Origin: Lichina pygmaea
Taxonomy: Eukaryota > Ascomycota > Lichinomycetes > Lichinales > Lichinaceae
DNA length: 64,000 nucleotides
NCBI GenBank assembly: GCA_963422465.1
Contig: OY730171.1
Coordinates: 2,170,001 to 2,234,000 of the forward strand
Direction: 5' to 3'
A program made the translations under genes and the position numbers. Positions 41,490 to 54,211 of this stretch are shown piece by piece. The stretch's first letter is position 1, and each line of letters opens with the position of its first letter. Under the pieces are notes generated by a model, which did not search any database, had not been told where the DNA came from, and was given only the letters and a program-made list of their open reading frames with translations.

Positions 41490-41904
41490 TGTGTTTTCTC
41501 TGCAATTGTTGTGTTCTTTTCCTTGCTGGCTTAGCTGGTAGCTGATACTCCTGTGACAAGGCAATAGCAGAGCAGAACTCAAGCCTAACTGATTCAGTAA
41601 CCTTGACCTGACTTGGCTTGAGACTTGAGACTTGGATTGATGTACAAGACAAAAGACAAGGAAGAAAGAAAAAGAGAAAAGAAAAGAAGAAGCTGGGGGA
41701 GCAGAAGAAGTTCTTATAGGCAGGGGATCAGGCAACAGCAGAGCAAACAGGCAACAGTGCAGATGGAACTTCCCAGCAAGGTGTGTGACTTGTGCCAGAT
41801 ATGTAACAAGGCAATAGCAGAGCAAACAGGCAACAGTGCAGATAGAACTTCCCAGCAAGGTGCATGACTTGTGCCAGATATGCAACTGGGCCAGAACTGT
41901 GACA
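41490..41904 (-). repeat. 3' LTR of element G
   Basis: It starts with TGTCACAG on the minus strand, just after a purine-rich tract. It holds two tandem units of about 86 bp (about 41722-41885) sharing GCAATAGCAGAGCAAACAGG and GGAACTTCCCAGCAAGGTG-like blocks. The lower-coordinate end is approximate. Confidence 0.55.
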
Positions 41905-44900
41905 TTACCCCTCTTCTTCACATAGCAAACTCCTGTAAGCCTCAGGCTGCTTGTGGGCGTAGTTCTGTGGCTGTGGTTTCCTTGGGTATTTCTCATGGAA
42001 GTTGTAGATGGTGTCTTTGGTGTTGTCAAGATACTCAATAGACTTTTCAGTGGTATCTTCAATTGGCCATCCAGACTATTTGACCAGGTACTTGAACTTC
42101 TGTCAAGACATTGCTGGTTTGGAGTCAAGGATTTCTTCAATCTGGAACTCTTCATCTGTGTCTTGACCAATGACAGGGCCAGGGTGTTCATTTGATTGGC
42201 CAGAGATAGGATTAGCAGGTGTCAGACGTAGAAAGGAAACATGAAAGACAGGGTGGATCTTGAGAGTGTGTGGAAGCTTCAGATGGCAGGCATGGCTTCC
42301 GACTGTCTTCAACACCTTGAATAGTCCAATCCACTTGTTGTCAAACTTTTTGCATGGGCGGCATGTCCTGATGTTCTTGGTATTCAGCCAAACAAGATCT
42401 CCAGTTTGATAGGACAGTGACAGGACTTGATGTAAATTAGTAGTATGAGCTTGAGCTTCCTGGGATAGTCGGAGTTCAGCTTACAACTGTTCCAGAATCT
42501 GCGTCATTTCTCCAGAGATTTCCATAGCATCTTGGTTGCAGGCTTCACTCGTGGGTGTGATGCTGAGCTGTGGATAGAACCCTTTGTTGGCAAAGAACAG
42601 TGATATACCAGAGGAATCAGACTGGGAGTTGTTCTGCGTGAACTCTGCCAGAGGAAGCCATTGGACCCAGTCATCTTGGAGATAGTTGACATAGGATCTC
42701 AGGTAGTGTTCAAGCTCCTGATTCTCTTGTTCTGTCTGACCATCTGTCTCTGGGTGGTGTCCTGAGGATAGTTGTAGCATGACATCAAGATGGGCACAGA
42801 GTACTTTCCAGAATAAGCTGACAAACTAACCTCCTCTGTCTGAGACAATGCTCCTGGGCAAGCTATGAGTACAGACAACAAACTGGATGAACATCCAGAC
42901 AAGATGCGAGGTTGTCATCTCAGCACATAGCACAAAGTGGTGTTTTTTGGTGAGACAGTCAGTGATGACCCAGATGTGCTTGGCACCAGGGAAGCAGGCA
43001 TCTCTTGACTTGGGCAAGTTAGTAATGAAATCTATAGCCAGATCCTGCCAATGTTGCTGAGACACGGGAAGAGACAGCAGCTCTCCTTTGCGATTATGGG
43101 CAGGCTTTGCTCAAGAGCAGACATGACAATTCCTGATGTACTGCCATATGATGTTCACTATCTTTAGCCAATAGTACCAACAAGACAGGAGATTATGGAT
43201 CTTGGCAATCCCAGTGTGGCCAGCCATTGCTTGGTCATGGACTTCTTGGAACAGGTGTAGGTGTAGCTTATTGTTCTCAGGGATCCAGAGTCAGTTCTTG
43301 TAGAAGAGATAGTTATTTTCCAAGCTGCAGTCTGAGAGAGACACTTCTTGACTGTGCCTGACACTATCTCTTAGCATCTGTGACACTGTTGCCACTGGAT
43401 CACCTTCAGCAAGGTTGTTATAGGTAGTTTGGATGATGTCTGAAAGAGGTGCAGCATCAGCTTCAGTATCAACTAGTGCAGCTTCTGAACATCTCAGGAT
43501 CTGGATAGGCTTGACTTGAACCTCTGAATATGTAAGATTCTTGGGCTTGAGGATGACTTACTCCATGAAGTCTTGACAGAGATCACTGTCTGACAGGAGG
43601 TCTTGGGAATATTGAGTGAGGGTGTTGGCCTTGCACTGACTGCCTGGACAGTAGCTGATCTTGAAATTGAAGTGTGACAAGAACTTGCTCCAACAGGCTT
43701 GACAGCGGGAAAAGCACTTTGACAACATGAAGTACTCCAAGTTCTTGTGATCAGAGATCACCTTGACAGGTTCTGGAGATCCTTCAAGCTCTGCTCGCCA
43801 TTCTTCAAAGGCATGGACAATTGCCAGCAACTCTTTGTTGTAGATCTTGTAGTTGCATTCTGCTGGCAGGTGGTGGTGTGACAAGAAGGCAACAGAGTGT
43901 AGAACTCCTTCATAGTCTGGCTGTGACAGGACAGTACTAGAGATGTAGTCAGAAGTGTCAGTCTCAACAACACACTCCTTCTCCAGATCAAAGTGCTGCA
44001 GGATAGGTGCAGTGCTGAACACTTTCTTGATACTTTCAAACAAGCGCTGCTCTGGGGTTTCCCACCTGAAGGCAACATTCTTCTTGGTCAGAGCTGTGAG
44101 TAGGGATACAAGCTTGGCAAAGTCTTTGGTGAACTGGCAGTAGAAGTTTGCAAAAGTAATGAAGCTCTACACTTCCTTGACACTGGCAGGAGGATTCCAC
44201 TCCTTGATAGTGTCAGTCTTGGCTGGGTCCATGCTCACAGATCCGGGTCAGCCATCTTCAGTAGCAGACTGAATGATGAGGCCAAGGTACTTGACTTGAT
44301 ACACTTCAAAGTCACACTTGGAGATGTCAACTTGCAGGCTTGCATCTTGTAGTCAACTGAGAACAAGCTTGACATACTTCTGGTGTTTCTTGAGTGTCTG
44401 ACTGTAGACAAGGATGTCATCCACATAGGCAGTGCCAAAGACATCAAGGATGTCAGGTCCCAAAACATTATTGATGTAGTTCTGGAACATGCTTAGAGTA
44501 TTGGCAAGACCAAAGGACATGACAAGGTATTTGTAGAGGTCTGAGCGTGTGCAGAACGCAGTCTTCTATTCTTCACCTTCCTTCATCTGGATACAGTTGA
44601 AGGCACCAACAATGTTGAGCTTGGTGTACCACACAGCTTTGCAAAGCTGGTCCAACATCTCCTTAATCAGTGGCAGAGGGTAACAGTTCTTGATGGTGAT
44701 GGTGTTGAGTGCTCTGTAGTCTACACAGAAACACAATCCACCTCCTGACTTCTTGACAAAGAGGACTGGTGCAGCAGTAGGTGATGAAGATGCTTGAATA
44801 AAGTCCTTGTTCAGGTTCTCTGTCAGGTACTTCTTGAGAACTTCAAGTTCTTCTCTGCTCATGCTGTACAGAGGTCCAGAGGGTGCCTGAGTTCCTGGTT

Positions 44901-46480
44901 CCATCTTGATCTTGTAGTCAACTCCTGGGTGTAGAGGAGGAAGCTTGTCAGCATCATCCTTGCTGAAGATGTCTAGGAACTTGTGGTACTGAGCAGGGAG
45001 AAGTGTGGCAGGATCTACACACTTCTTTGACTTCAATATCTACTCAATATCTCTCAGAGAAACACTGAACACCTGGTGATCTGGCTTGGCAGCAAGGAGA
45101 GAAAATGCAGCAGTATTGATGGAGATTGGCGTGGCAGAAAGAGGCTTGAGATCCTGAGACTTTCCAGCAGACATCTTAGCTTCAAGATCCAAAGAGATTG
45201 GATAGCTATTGTTTGACTTAAGGCATGCAGATCAGCAGTGATCTGACTTGAACATGATTGAGGTGTTTGTCCAATCAATGTGTGGCCTGTGCTTCTGAAG
45301 CCATAGCATCCTCAGAATCACATCATAGTGAAGACTAGGAGACACAAAGAGAGAGACTTCCTCCTGGTGTACGCTATGTGGTGTGGTCATGATTGTCTTG
45401 GCGAGATGTGTAGTTTGTGACATCTTGCCATCAAACAATTGTAATGTGCATGGGTAGGGGAGAGGTTCTTGGTGAAGAGATTGCGCAAAGGAAGCACCAA
45501 TGCAGCTAAATGCTGAACAGCCAGAGTCAATAAGAGTATTGCACTTGAATTTCCTATCTAGGATACAAGGAAGAAACAAGCACTTGCTGTCCAATTGCTG
45601 GTCTGGAGACAGATAGCCAACATGGAGATTCTTTTCATGTCCTTGGGCATGACAATAACCAAGGACTACTTGTTTTCCGACTCTGGAGTAGTCTTAACAG
45701 TGGCAGACTTGGTGGTGGTTGTAGTGGTGGCAACAACAGGTATGCTTTTCACTGGACAGAAGGTTGAGACATGACCTTGGTTTCCACAGTAGAAGCAGAG
45801 GCCTTTGCTTCAGCGATGTTCTCACTCTTCTGGTGTCAGCTTAGAGTGGCTGAGATCCATGGTAGGACTTGGTGGCTGTGGTGTGAAGGCTGGCTTGATG
45901 AACCCTGGACACAGAACTAAAGCTCCTGACTGTGGAACTGAGGCTTGGGTGGGAGGTGCTTGACATGGACAGTGAGAGTTGGCAGAAGTGGCATGCAACT
46001 GGTTGTCCTGCAGCTGGCATTTCTCAACAAGCTTCTGATAGCTGATGTCCTTGAGGTTGATGCTGACAAGCTGTTTGGCAAGCTCTTCAGAGACAGCGCA
46101 TTGAAGATGGCACTTCAAGGCCTTGTTGTTGAAGCCTGTGCGTGGAGTATACTGATTGAACTCTGTGAAGAACTCGGCAAAGGAATAGTTGGCCTGACGC
46201 AAGGTGATAAGCTTCCTCTGAGCTAGGAACTCTGGGTCTGGGTTGGAGAAGGTGTTCTGGAGATCTTGGATGATGTTGTGCCAGTCAATGTACTAGCCAG
46301 CTGTGATCTTAGCTGAGATGTAGGACTGCACAGTGCCAGTCGTGTGTGAAAAGACGTACGCAATCCGTGATGTTTCTGTGGGGTACCAGTCAGTGTTGAG
46401 TGTCATCTTGAGTGACAGTGATGTGATGAAGCTCTCAAGCTTCTCATGCGTGATTTCCGTGTTTCCGCCATCACCACTGA
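41490..46480 (-). mobile_element. Ty3/gypsy chromovirus G (fossil, interrupted)
   Basis: Read on the minus strand, from high to low coordinates, the parts are: gag with a CFYCGNQGHVSTFC knuckle (about 45640-46480), protease (45232-45594), reverse transcriptase (about 44235-45036), RNase H (43558-44043), integrase (42481-43364), chromodomain (about 41990-42120), a purine tract, and the 3' LTR (about 41490-41904, starting TGTCACAG). The 5' LTR and gag start are separated by LINE2 and lie outside the window. It is broken many times (more than ten), old and RIP-like. Confidence 0.82.
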
Positions 46481-47980
46481 AGATTTTTATTTTTTTTTAT
46501 TTTATTTGATTCTTACACTGATAGTAGTTTTCAGTCATGCAGATCTTCTAGCTAAAAGTGATTTTCTTCAGAAAACTTTTAGAGGAATAAAAACTGAAGA
46601 CTGGGGGTGACTAGAGGATGTAGCAAAAGGAAATCTTGTAGTGACTGGTAGAAAGAAGACTTCTAGATATTAGAGTGTGAATAGTGGAGTTTGAAAGCCA
46701 GATTAAACTGGTTCAGTCTTGTCAAAGACATGAACCAGTATAGAAACTTCTGCAGAAACTCTGGGTTTGAAATAATAAAAGTGAAATCTTGAGAATTGAA
46801 AGGAGCTTGCTGTCTTTGACTTGAATAAAGAGAGCATGAAGAGGTGATATGTTTCACTGTCTCTTCTGCTTGACCACAGACACATAAAGAGGTAGGAAAA
46901 TCTGGAACTCCAGCTCTGAATAGAAAACTTGCCAGGCCAATTCTCCCAGTTCTGGTTTGTAGTAGTAGACTTGCCTCAGCTTTCTGTAGCTCTTTGTAGA
47001 GCTTCAGGTTGTTGTGGTGAGGCTTTTGACAAAACACCTGCCACCCAGAGTAGCTTCTTCTTTTCTTCTCCTCCCATTGGTTTTCCCACTCTTTAACAAA
47101 AAGTTTCTGTAGTTCTTTCTTTGAACTAGCCTGGTTAGTAGTTAATTGGTTTAACCAAGTGAACTTCCAATAGGGGGAGATAGTTGAGGATTCCTTTAAA
47201 AGGTTTCTTCACAGAAGAGGCATAGTGGGAGATATTGGAAAAGATATTGTCCAGAAGTGTTTTCAGAGAGGAGGTTTGAATAGAAGAGAGAAAACAGGCT
47301 GTGCGAAATTTGAAATAGAGATCTAGAGGTAAAAGAAAAAGCTCACTCTCTAATAAGAAAGATGGAGTGGCTTTGAAGGCACCTCCAATAAGTCTCAGGC
47401 ATTTGTTCTGGAATGTGCTAAGAGAAGAGATATTAGAAGATTTTCTTAGAGGATTAAACCAGATCTCCACAGCATAACTCAGTAAAGATCTGAGTATTGC
47501 AGTGTACACAAGACATGATGTGAGGACTGGGAAACCCCAAGTAGAATATGAAGTTCTAGAAAGAGAGGAAAGTGCTTTCTGAGCTTTTTGAAGAATAATT
47601 CTCTGGTGCTTATGCTAGTGGAGTTTTGCATCCAGGTACACTCCTAATACTCGCACTTCTTCTTTTGGTCTTAGAATCACATTCCCCAGTCTGAGCTTAA
47701 GCTGAAGATTGTCTGATCTTCTTCTAGAAAAATGAAGTATTTTATATTTCTCAGGAGAGAAGACTATTCTATGTCTTGCAGCCCATGATAGATATTTGAG
47801 GTGTGTGTTCTTCAACTTCAGAAGGTTGCTTTTTAGAGTGTCCAAATACAAGCAGATTTGTATCATCTGCAAATCCCAGAGCAGAAACACCAGTGGAAGG
47901 AGAGTGTACAGTTTCATGAAGTTCAGAAATGTAAAATAGAAACAGAATAGAAGATAAAGGAGAATCTTGGGGAACTCCAC

Positions 47981-47992
47981 AGTGAATAGGAA
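47981..47992. repeat. LINE3 target-site duplication, copy 1
   Basis: AGTGAATAGGAA, next to the 3' tail of LINE3. It is identical to 49411-49422, and the same site is uninterrupted in LINE1. Confidence 0.9.
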
Positions 47993-49410
47993 TTTTTTTA
48001 TTTTTATTTTATTCTTACACTGATTTAGCTGTAGAGCCATGCAGAACTTCTAGTACATGTTTGTTTCTCCAGAAAACCTTTGGAGGAATAAAAACTGAAG
48101 CTTAGAGAGACTAGGGAAAATCTTGTGGAATATGCAGTAGCTAAGGAAATTTGTACATGTAGCTATTTGTTAAAACAAACAGTTGACTTGGTAGAGCTTA
48201 GAAAGAGAGTTGGTGGGCTAGGTTGAACTGGTCAAGTCTTTTCAAAGACATAAACCAGAAAAGAAGTTTAGGAAGTAGCTTGGAGGAGAATAAGATAGAT
48301 AGGAAATCTTGTAGAGGGAATTGGACTTGTTGTCTTTGGTTTGAAAATTTGTTACAGAAAAAAGTGATGTGTTGAGCTGTTTCTTCTCCAAAACCACAGA
48401 TGCATAGAGGGGAGTTAAAGTCTGGAACATTTGCTCTGAAAAGAAAACTGGCCAGTCCTATTCTTGCTGACAGAATTTGAAGAAATAGACTAGACTCCGC
48501 TTTTCTCAAATCTTTGAAGATATTGAGGTTTTTCTTCTGTGGCCTTCTGGTGAACATGTCCCAAATAGCAGAACAATTTCCTCTGCTTACCTGCCATCTG
48601 GCTTCCTATTCTTTGTGGAAAGCCTCCTGTAGACTTTTCTTTGAGAAGTCTTGGTTAGTAGTTAGTTGTTCCAGCCAGACTGTTCTCCAGTTTAGAGAAA
48701 TAGTTGTCAGAGACTTTGGTGTAGTTCTGAGAGAAGAAACATAGAGAGAAACTTGACTGTGTAGTTTGTGGAGAAGTGTAGAAGAAGAGTTGGGTAGTGT
48801 GTTTGAATAGAAACATGAAAGAAAACATACTGTTCTCAGCTTGAAGTATAAGTCTAGAGGGGGTAGAAATAGTTCTGATTCAAGTAGGAAAATAGGAGTG
48901 GCTTTAAAGACACCTCCTATAGTTCTTAAACATTTATTTTGGAAAGTAGATAATGAAATAATATTAGAGAGTTTCTTTTGGGGATTGAACCAGACTCCTA
49001 CTGCATAACTAAGAAGAGATCTTAGTATAGCAGTGTAGACATGACGTGCTGTTAGGACTGGTAGTCCCCAAGTAGAGTAGGTTGTTCTGGATAAAGCTGA
49101 GAAATATTTGGAGGCTTTCTGTGACATGATTTTTTGGTGTTTTTTCCAGACAAGTTTTGAGTCAAAGTAAAGTCCCAAGATGCGCACTTCTTCTTTTGGT
49201 TGAAGTACCACTTCTCCAAGTCTTAGACTGAGCTGAAGATTGTCTCTTCTTCTTCTAGAAAAATGGAGAAGTTCATACTTTTCAAGTGCAAACTTCATAC
49301 CATGTTTTCTTGCCCAGTCCTGACATTTGGAATGTGTAGACTTCAACTTGAGAAGGTTGCTTTTCAAGGAAGAGGAGAATGCAAGAAGATTAGTGTCATC
49401 TGCAAAACCA
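47993..49410 (-). mobile_element. LINE3: 5'-truncated LINE inserted in LINE2
   Basis: A 1418-bp element with its own TAAAA-type tail at 47993-48013. It encodes the C-terminal part of a related but distinct LINE (KSNLLKLKSTHSKCQDWARK; ARIGLASFLFRANVPDF; CICGFGEETAQHITFFC). It lacks endonuclease and most of the reverse transcriptase, as expected of aborted target-primed reverse transcription. A 12-bp target duplication flanks it. Confidence 0.88.
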
Positions 49411-49422
49411 AGTGAATAGGAA
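49411..49422. repeat. LINE3 target-site duplication, copy 2
   Basis: AGTGAATAGGAA, next to the 5'-truncated end of LINE3. Confidence 0.9.
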
Positions 49423-51032
49423 TAGTAGAAGACTCAGAGTCATCAAACACAAGAGTGGTAGACCAACTGGTGCAGAAAAAGAGAATCCAGGAAGATAGCC
49501 AGAGAGGAATTCCTTTTCTCTCTAGGATTTGTTGGAGGATCTTAGGTAGAACTCTGTCATAGGCTTCTGAGATATCCAGAGAATGTAGAGATGCAACCAT
49601 GCCTTCCTTCCAGACTTTTTCCACTTGGGAAGTTAGTAGGAAGAGTGCTGATTCAGTTGATCTTTCTTTCCTGAAGCCCATCTGGATTTCTAGCAAAAGT
49701 CTAGCTTCTTCTGCTACCTTGCTTAGCCTGGTTGCTGTAATAGCTTCCATCAGCTTGCCAGTTGTGTTTAGCAAAGCTATAGGGTGCCAGGCTTTAGCTT
49801 GGTTATAGTATCCTTTACCAGGTTTTCTTAGACAGACTGTCTTTGCATTCTTGAACCTCTCTGGAAAGTATTCCAGTCTCCAGCATGTTGATGTGAGAAC
49901 AGCCATAGCTTGGCAGAACTTGGAACCCAGAGCTTTCAGAAATCTATTTGGCAGCTTATCTTTTCCCCCTACTGTAAAAGGTTTCTTCTTGTTTAGGATT
50001 TACTCCACTTCTTCAGCTGTAACCTTCTGGGAGAGCTAGATCTCTGGAGTACTCTGGGATCTTTCTGTACTTGATTCTGGGGTGAGTGCTTTGGGAAAGA
50101 ACTGGGCTGAGAATGCTTTTGTCTTCTCCTCAAAGATTTTAGCTAGTCCTTCTTGAGTTTCCAAGTCTGGGACCAGAGGAAGATCAGAAGTTCTGTTGGC
50201 TTTTGTCTTTCCTCACTTTGCAAGCTTCCAGAATTTTGAGGAACTGGCTAGCTCATGGACTTGTTGCCTGAAGGTGGTCTGCTTTCCCTCTCTGACTGCT
50301 TTTTTCTTGTTCTTAGTTGCTTGCTCAAGGTCTTCTTGAGATGCCTGTCCTCTGAGAACTTGTCTTCTTACTCTTCTTTCCTCTCTAACCTTGTTTTGGA
50401 TGTCTTGGTTCCACCAGGGAACTGAGTGACCAGATTACTTCTGGAGCTGTGTATATTTGCTTACCACTTCTTGGAGAAAGTTGTCCAGATAATCCAAGTA
50501 CTTATCCACTTCATCTTTGTCTTGAAAGTGGGAAGGTAGCTGTAGCTTCTCACACTCTACTCTTGCAAGGTTTGAGTCCAGTGTCTTCCAGTTCCTTTCT
50601 GGCTTCCAGGTGTTCCTTGGAGAATCCAGGTCTAGGCTAGTTTGTATAGGTCTGTGGTCAGACCCATGAAAGAACTGGAGAGCTACTTTAGAGAAAATCA
50701 GGGAGTTAGAAAGAGAAGAAGAAATAAAAGACAGATCAATTGCAGAACATGGTTTTTCTGAAAGAGATCTTGCTCTGGTGGGAGTAAAAGGTGCAATAGC
50801 TAAATCCAGATTTAAATCTTTCATTAGACCTTGGAACTTGTTTGCAGTGTCAGAGTACAGTCTTCTTTTCTTTGACCAGTCTGGGTGGTGGAGGTTTGAA
50901 TCTGTGAGAAGAATATGTTGTCCTTGTACTTGTAACGCATTTTGAAGTAAACAGAGAAGAGCTTCTGATACCTCTGTATAGTTTTCTTGACTTGATGGGG
51001 TAAAGTAAAGATTATGCACCTAAAGAGAAGTA

Positions 51033-51632
51033 TGTTACAACCCCTGGGATAGAAGCCACTTATTTATAGGCAATCAGGCTGTGGGTCAGGCAAGAGGACA
51101 CTATGGAAGTCAAGTGACCAACCAACAAGGGGTCACGTGACTGTCGAGACACACAGGTGGCTTGACACAGTATGCATGAAGCATCAAGACAATCTCACCA
51201 GTCTTGATGCAGGATGCAGGAAGCATTAAGACAGTCTCACCAGTCTTGACATAGTGTGCATGAAGTATTGAGACAATCTCACCAGTCTTGACACAGAGTG
51301 TATAACATAGTGGGACTGTCAAGACAATCTCACCTGTCTTGATGTCAAGACTGTCAAGATAATCTTGATCATCTTGACAGGCCAGCACTATATAGTCTGG
51401 TGATAGTTCCCTTATGGAATGATCATCTTCAACTCATGTTGTGATCTAGACAACTAGATCTACTTCAATACAATCCTTTTGTACAAAGCCATTAATCAGG
51501 TGTCACCACCACCATGTTCCACCAAACCTCTTTGCACTTCTTGACACTTCTCTCCTGCAAGAACCAACCTGCCTTCTGTATCTCACCCTTAATCCTATAC
51601 TCAGTTAGGATAGCACAGTACAGACTGCAACA
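51033..51632 (+). repeat. 5' LTR of element A
   Basis: A 600-bp LTR starting TGTTACAACCCC and ending GACTGCAACA. It contains four or five tandem units of about 36 bp (GACAATCTCACCAGTCTTGA) and a CTATATAG box at about 51389-51396. Confidence 0.88.
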
Positions 51633-53150
51633 CTTTGAAGACTCTCAAGGATGAGTACCTCAGAAGCAACCAACCCCAACTTCCCAGATGGAAAGATTAG
51701 CTTCACCAAACCAGACCTGTTCTACAGTGAAAGGAACAAGATTGACAACTGGCTTATGCAACTCCAAGTCTACTTTCAATTCCAACCGGAGATGAGACTG
51801 CCTAAAGAAAAGTGGCCACTCTTCGTAACCACTTACATGAGAGGTAATACTTATTGATGGATCAAGCTCTACGCCAACAAACATCTCTCAGGAAACAGAG
51901 ACTACAACAGTACAACAGAATGGATGACAAAATAGACATGATTCAAGGACAAGATCAAAAGGATTCTTGGACTATCTAACAAAGACAAAGTGGCTATACA
52001 AATAATCCAGCACATCAAACAACAACGCTCAGCTGCCAAGTACACCACGCAATTCAAGCAATACTCAGTGCTCTGACTGGGACAACAACACCCTGATAGT
52101 CATGTACTGATGTGGACTTAAAGAAAACATGAAGGATGAAATCACCTTTGACAGATGAGCAGTCAACACACTGGACAAGCTCATCACACAAGCAATCAAC
52201 ATCGATGACAAGCTATTTGAGTGAGTGATGGAGAAACACCACGACAGAGAACACAGCTACCCTGCATGGCATGTGAGCAACCACTACAAGCCACCTAACA
52301 AGGCACCACCACATGACCCATATGGTTATACACCCATGGAACTGGATACAGTCCACTACAGAGAAAAGTTCACAAAGGGAAGAAACAACAAAAAAAGGAA
52401 AGCACTGAAGTGCTATACCTGTGGCAAGCTAGGCCACATAGCAAAAGACTGTTGTTCAAAGAACAAGGTGTACTGACAGTAACTTAATACGCTTGATGGA
52501 GACTGGAATGTTATCAAGCTGGAGGACTCACCAGAAGAGGCTTGGCTATCCCTCAAACAATAGGACAAATATGATCAGACATTAGAAGCAGTCCACCAAC
52601 TGGCAACATCAGAAGGCAAGGACCTACCAGAACAGACAGGTCAGGACAAGGGATAGGAGCTCTTAACCACCTCTGATGGGGACTGAGACAAACCTACATC
52701 TATCAAAGAAGAAATACCACAAGGAAGCTATGCTTACAGCATGGACTCACAAAGCCTATGGCATAGTGAACTACAGTGGAGGTTTTGCACAAAACACTAC
52801 TGCACCTACCACAAACAACTACAAAAGTACAGAGGACATTGACTCTACCGTGCCATCTGCCACAAGTATTAGGTCAATTACAAGAAGGATATGTGTGAGA
52901 TCTATCTTTGGGACAAACACCAACACACCACATTCCCCAGGCACACACATAATTAGCACAAACACCTCATGTTCCTACAGCAAGGCAACAACCACAACTG
53001 CTACATCAACAATTGGCAGTACTGCCTTAAACCCAGATGTGACAAGCATCAGCAAGACAAATTCATGAACAGATTCCTCAGAACTGATAGGAATAGCTGG
53101 ACCCATTGCCCAGTCAGTGGAAAAACACTTCAATCAGGAAAAGATTGAAC
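51033..53150 (+). mobile_element. Ty3/gypsy chromovirus A (fossil, left part)
   Basis: The 5' LTR (51033-51632) is followed by gag (from about 51651, NPNFPDGKISFTKPDLFYS), a CYTCGKLGHIAKDCC knuckle (about 52419-52460) and a Cys/His-rich spacer (about 52740-53070). It stops at 53150, where the LTR of element D begins. It is the same family as E. It is broken several times. The remainder should lie beyond the right edge. Confidence 0.85.
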
Positions 53151-53577
53151 TGTTAAAGGCCGGGCCGAGTTCACACAGAAGGCGGCTCAGTCTGTTGCTT
53201 CGCAGGGCGGATTCTAGACAGGGACTCGGTAGAGGAATAGACAGGTGGGGTAACTCTCCTGTGCTATTGTCTCAGTACGATGGGTTTGTATTGTGTGTTC
53301 AGCCTGGAGAGCTAATCTCTCCGGACTCTTTGGGGGGTCTTTATACAGATGCCCCAAGGGGGGGGGTCTCCTCGAGAGGTATTATTCTTTTGCGTGGATG
53401 AGCTCCTCACTTAGCTCCTGCTTGTCCACCGGACGAGCTCCTTGCTTAGCTCCTGCTTGTCCACCGGACAAGCTCCTCGCTTAGCTCTTGCTTGTCCACC
53501 AGATCAGTCGGATGTTGTTCTGTATGACTAACACTCCTCCCTCACTTACCTGGGCTGTTCCGGCCTAGGCCTTAACA
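53151..53577 (-). repeat. 3' LTR of element D
   Basis: A 427-bp LTR with inverted ends TGTTAA and TTAACA. It contains three tandem 35-bp units (GAGCTCCTCACTTAGCTCCT then GCTTGTCCACCGGAC) at about 53399-53503 and a G run near 53361. Confidence 0.8.
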
Positions 53578-53761
53578 CTATCCCCTCCCTCCAAGAGTTC
53601 TGTCCCCAGATCCTTTTCATTCCTGCTCCTCTTTTGTCATGAACCAAGGCCAGACAACTTGAACTTGTCATCGCGGTTTTCTTTCTTGTTGTATTGGCAA
53701 AATAGGCAAGGAATCAAAAATCACATGCGGTGCTTGTTGTCGCGACCACACCCAGTGTGTT

Positions 53762-54211
53762 GTGAGCTCCACATCATCTTTTTGTTGTCAGTGTGTTGAG
53801 AAAGGTTGTCACTGTGATCTTCATCTCTTGGAATCAGAATGGAAGAAGATGGAACTTGAGTGTGAGCAGCTCAAGGCTCAGCTGCGGGAGACTGATGACC
53901 AATTGTCAAAGTTGCTTCCCTGGCAGATCTGCCTCCGCTGGCAGCCGGGTTGTCTCTCACAGAAGGAGGCTGATGCCATCTGTCGTGAGCTGTCTGCCAT
54001 CAAGGATCAGGAATCCCTTGATGCTCAGGAACAGGAGGCTCTCTATGTTATCCACAAACAGGAGGCCAGTCAGACTGCTGCTCCACTGTCCTTTGAGGAT
54101 GTCTTCTCTTCAGAGACTTTGGCTTCTCTCGAGCTGTTGTCTCCGTCGGACCTGGTCACTGCGAGTTTGCTTGGTGGTAATCCACCAGCTTCTGGTTCAT
54201 CGCAGAGCTGA
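53762..54211 (+). other. Antisense ORF in element D: Cys-motif plus coiled coil
   Basis: An uninterrupted frame of about 149 codons on the strand opposite D, between its 3' LTR and its chromodomain, overlapping the chromodomain end. It starts near a Cys motif (FCCQCVEKGCHCDL) and continues with a heptad-rich helix (LESEWKKMELECEQLKAQL), a second helix (KEADAICRELSAIKDQESLD) and a Ser/Gly/Pro tail. The true start is unsure. The frame extends upstream of 53762 with more Cys (CGACCRDHTQC), and no good ATG is obvious. Frames of this kind recur in fungal Ty3 elements in my recollection, but I know of no assigned function. Confidence 0.6.

Larger units (their letters stand above)
46481..51032 (-). 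mobile_element. LINE2: second copy of the LINE family, inserted in G
   Basis: This is a reverse-strand copy of the LINE1 sequence. The 3' tail (TAAAA-rich) is at 46481-46505, the C-terminal Cys motif at about 46850, the reverse transcriptase split by LINE3, and the endonuclease half at 50435-51019. It matches LINE1 from about 37930 to 41030. Its 5' part is absent because element A begins at 51033. Stops are frequent. Confidence 0.85.

Noticed and set aside
51150-51370. Regular 36-bp repeats resembling a CRISPR array
   Set aside because: The units are contiguous with no unique spacers, lie inside an LTR and recur in all three LTR copies; the organism is a fungus.
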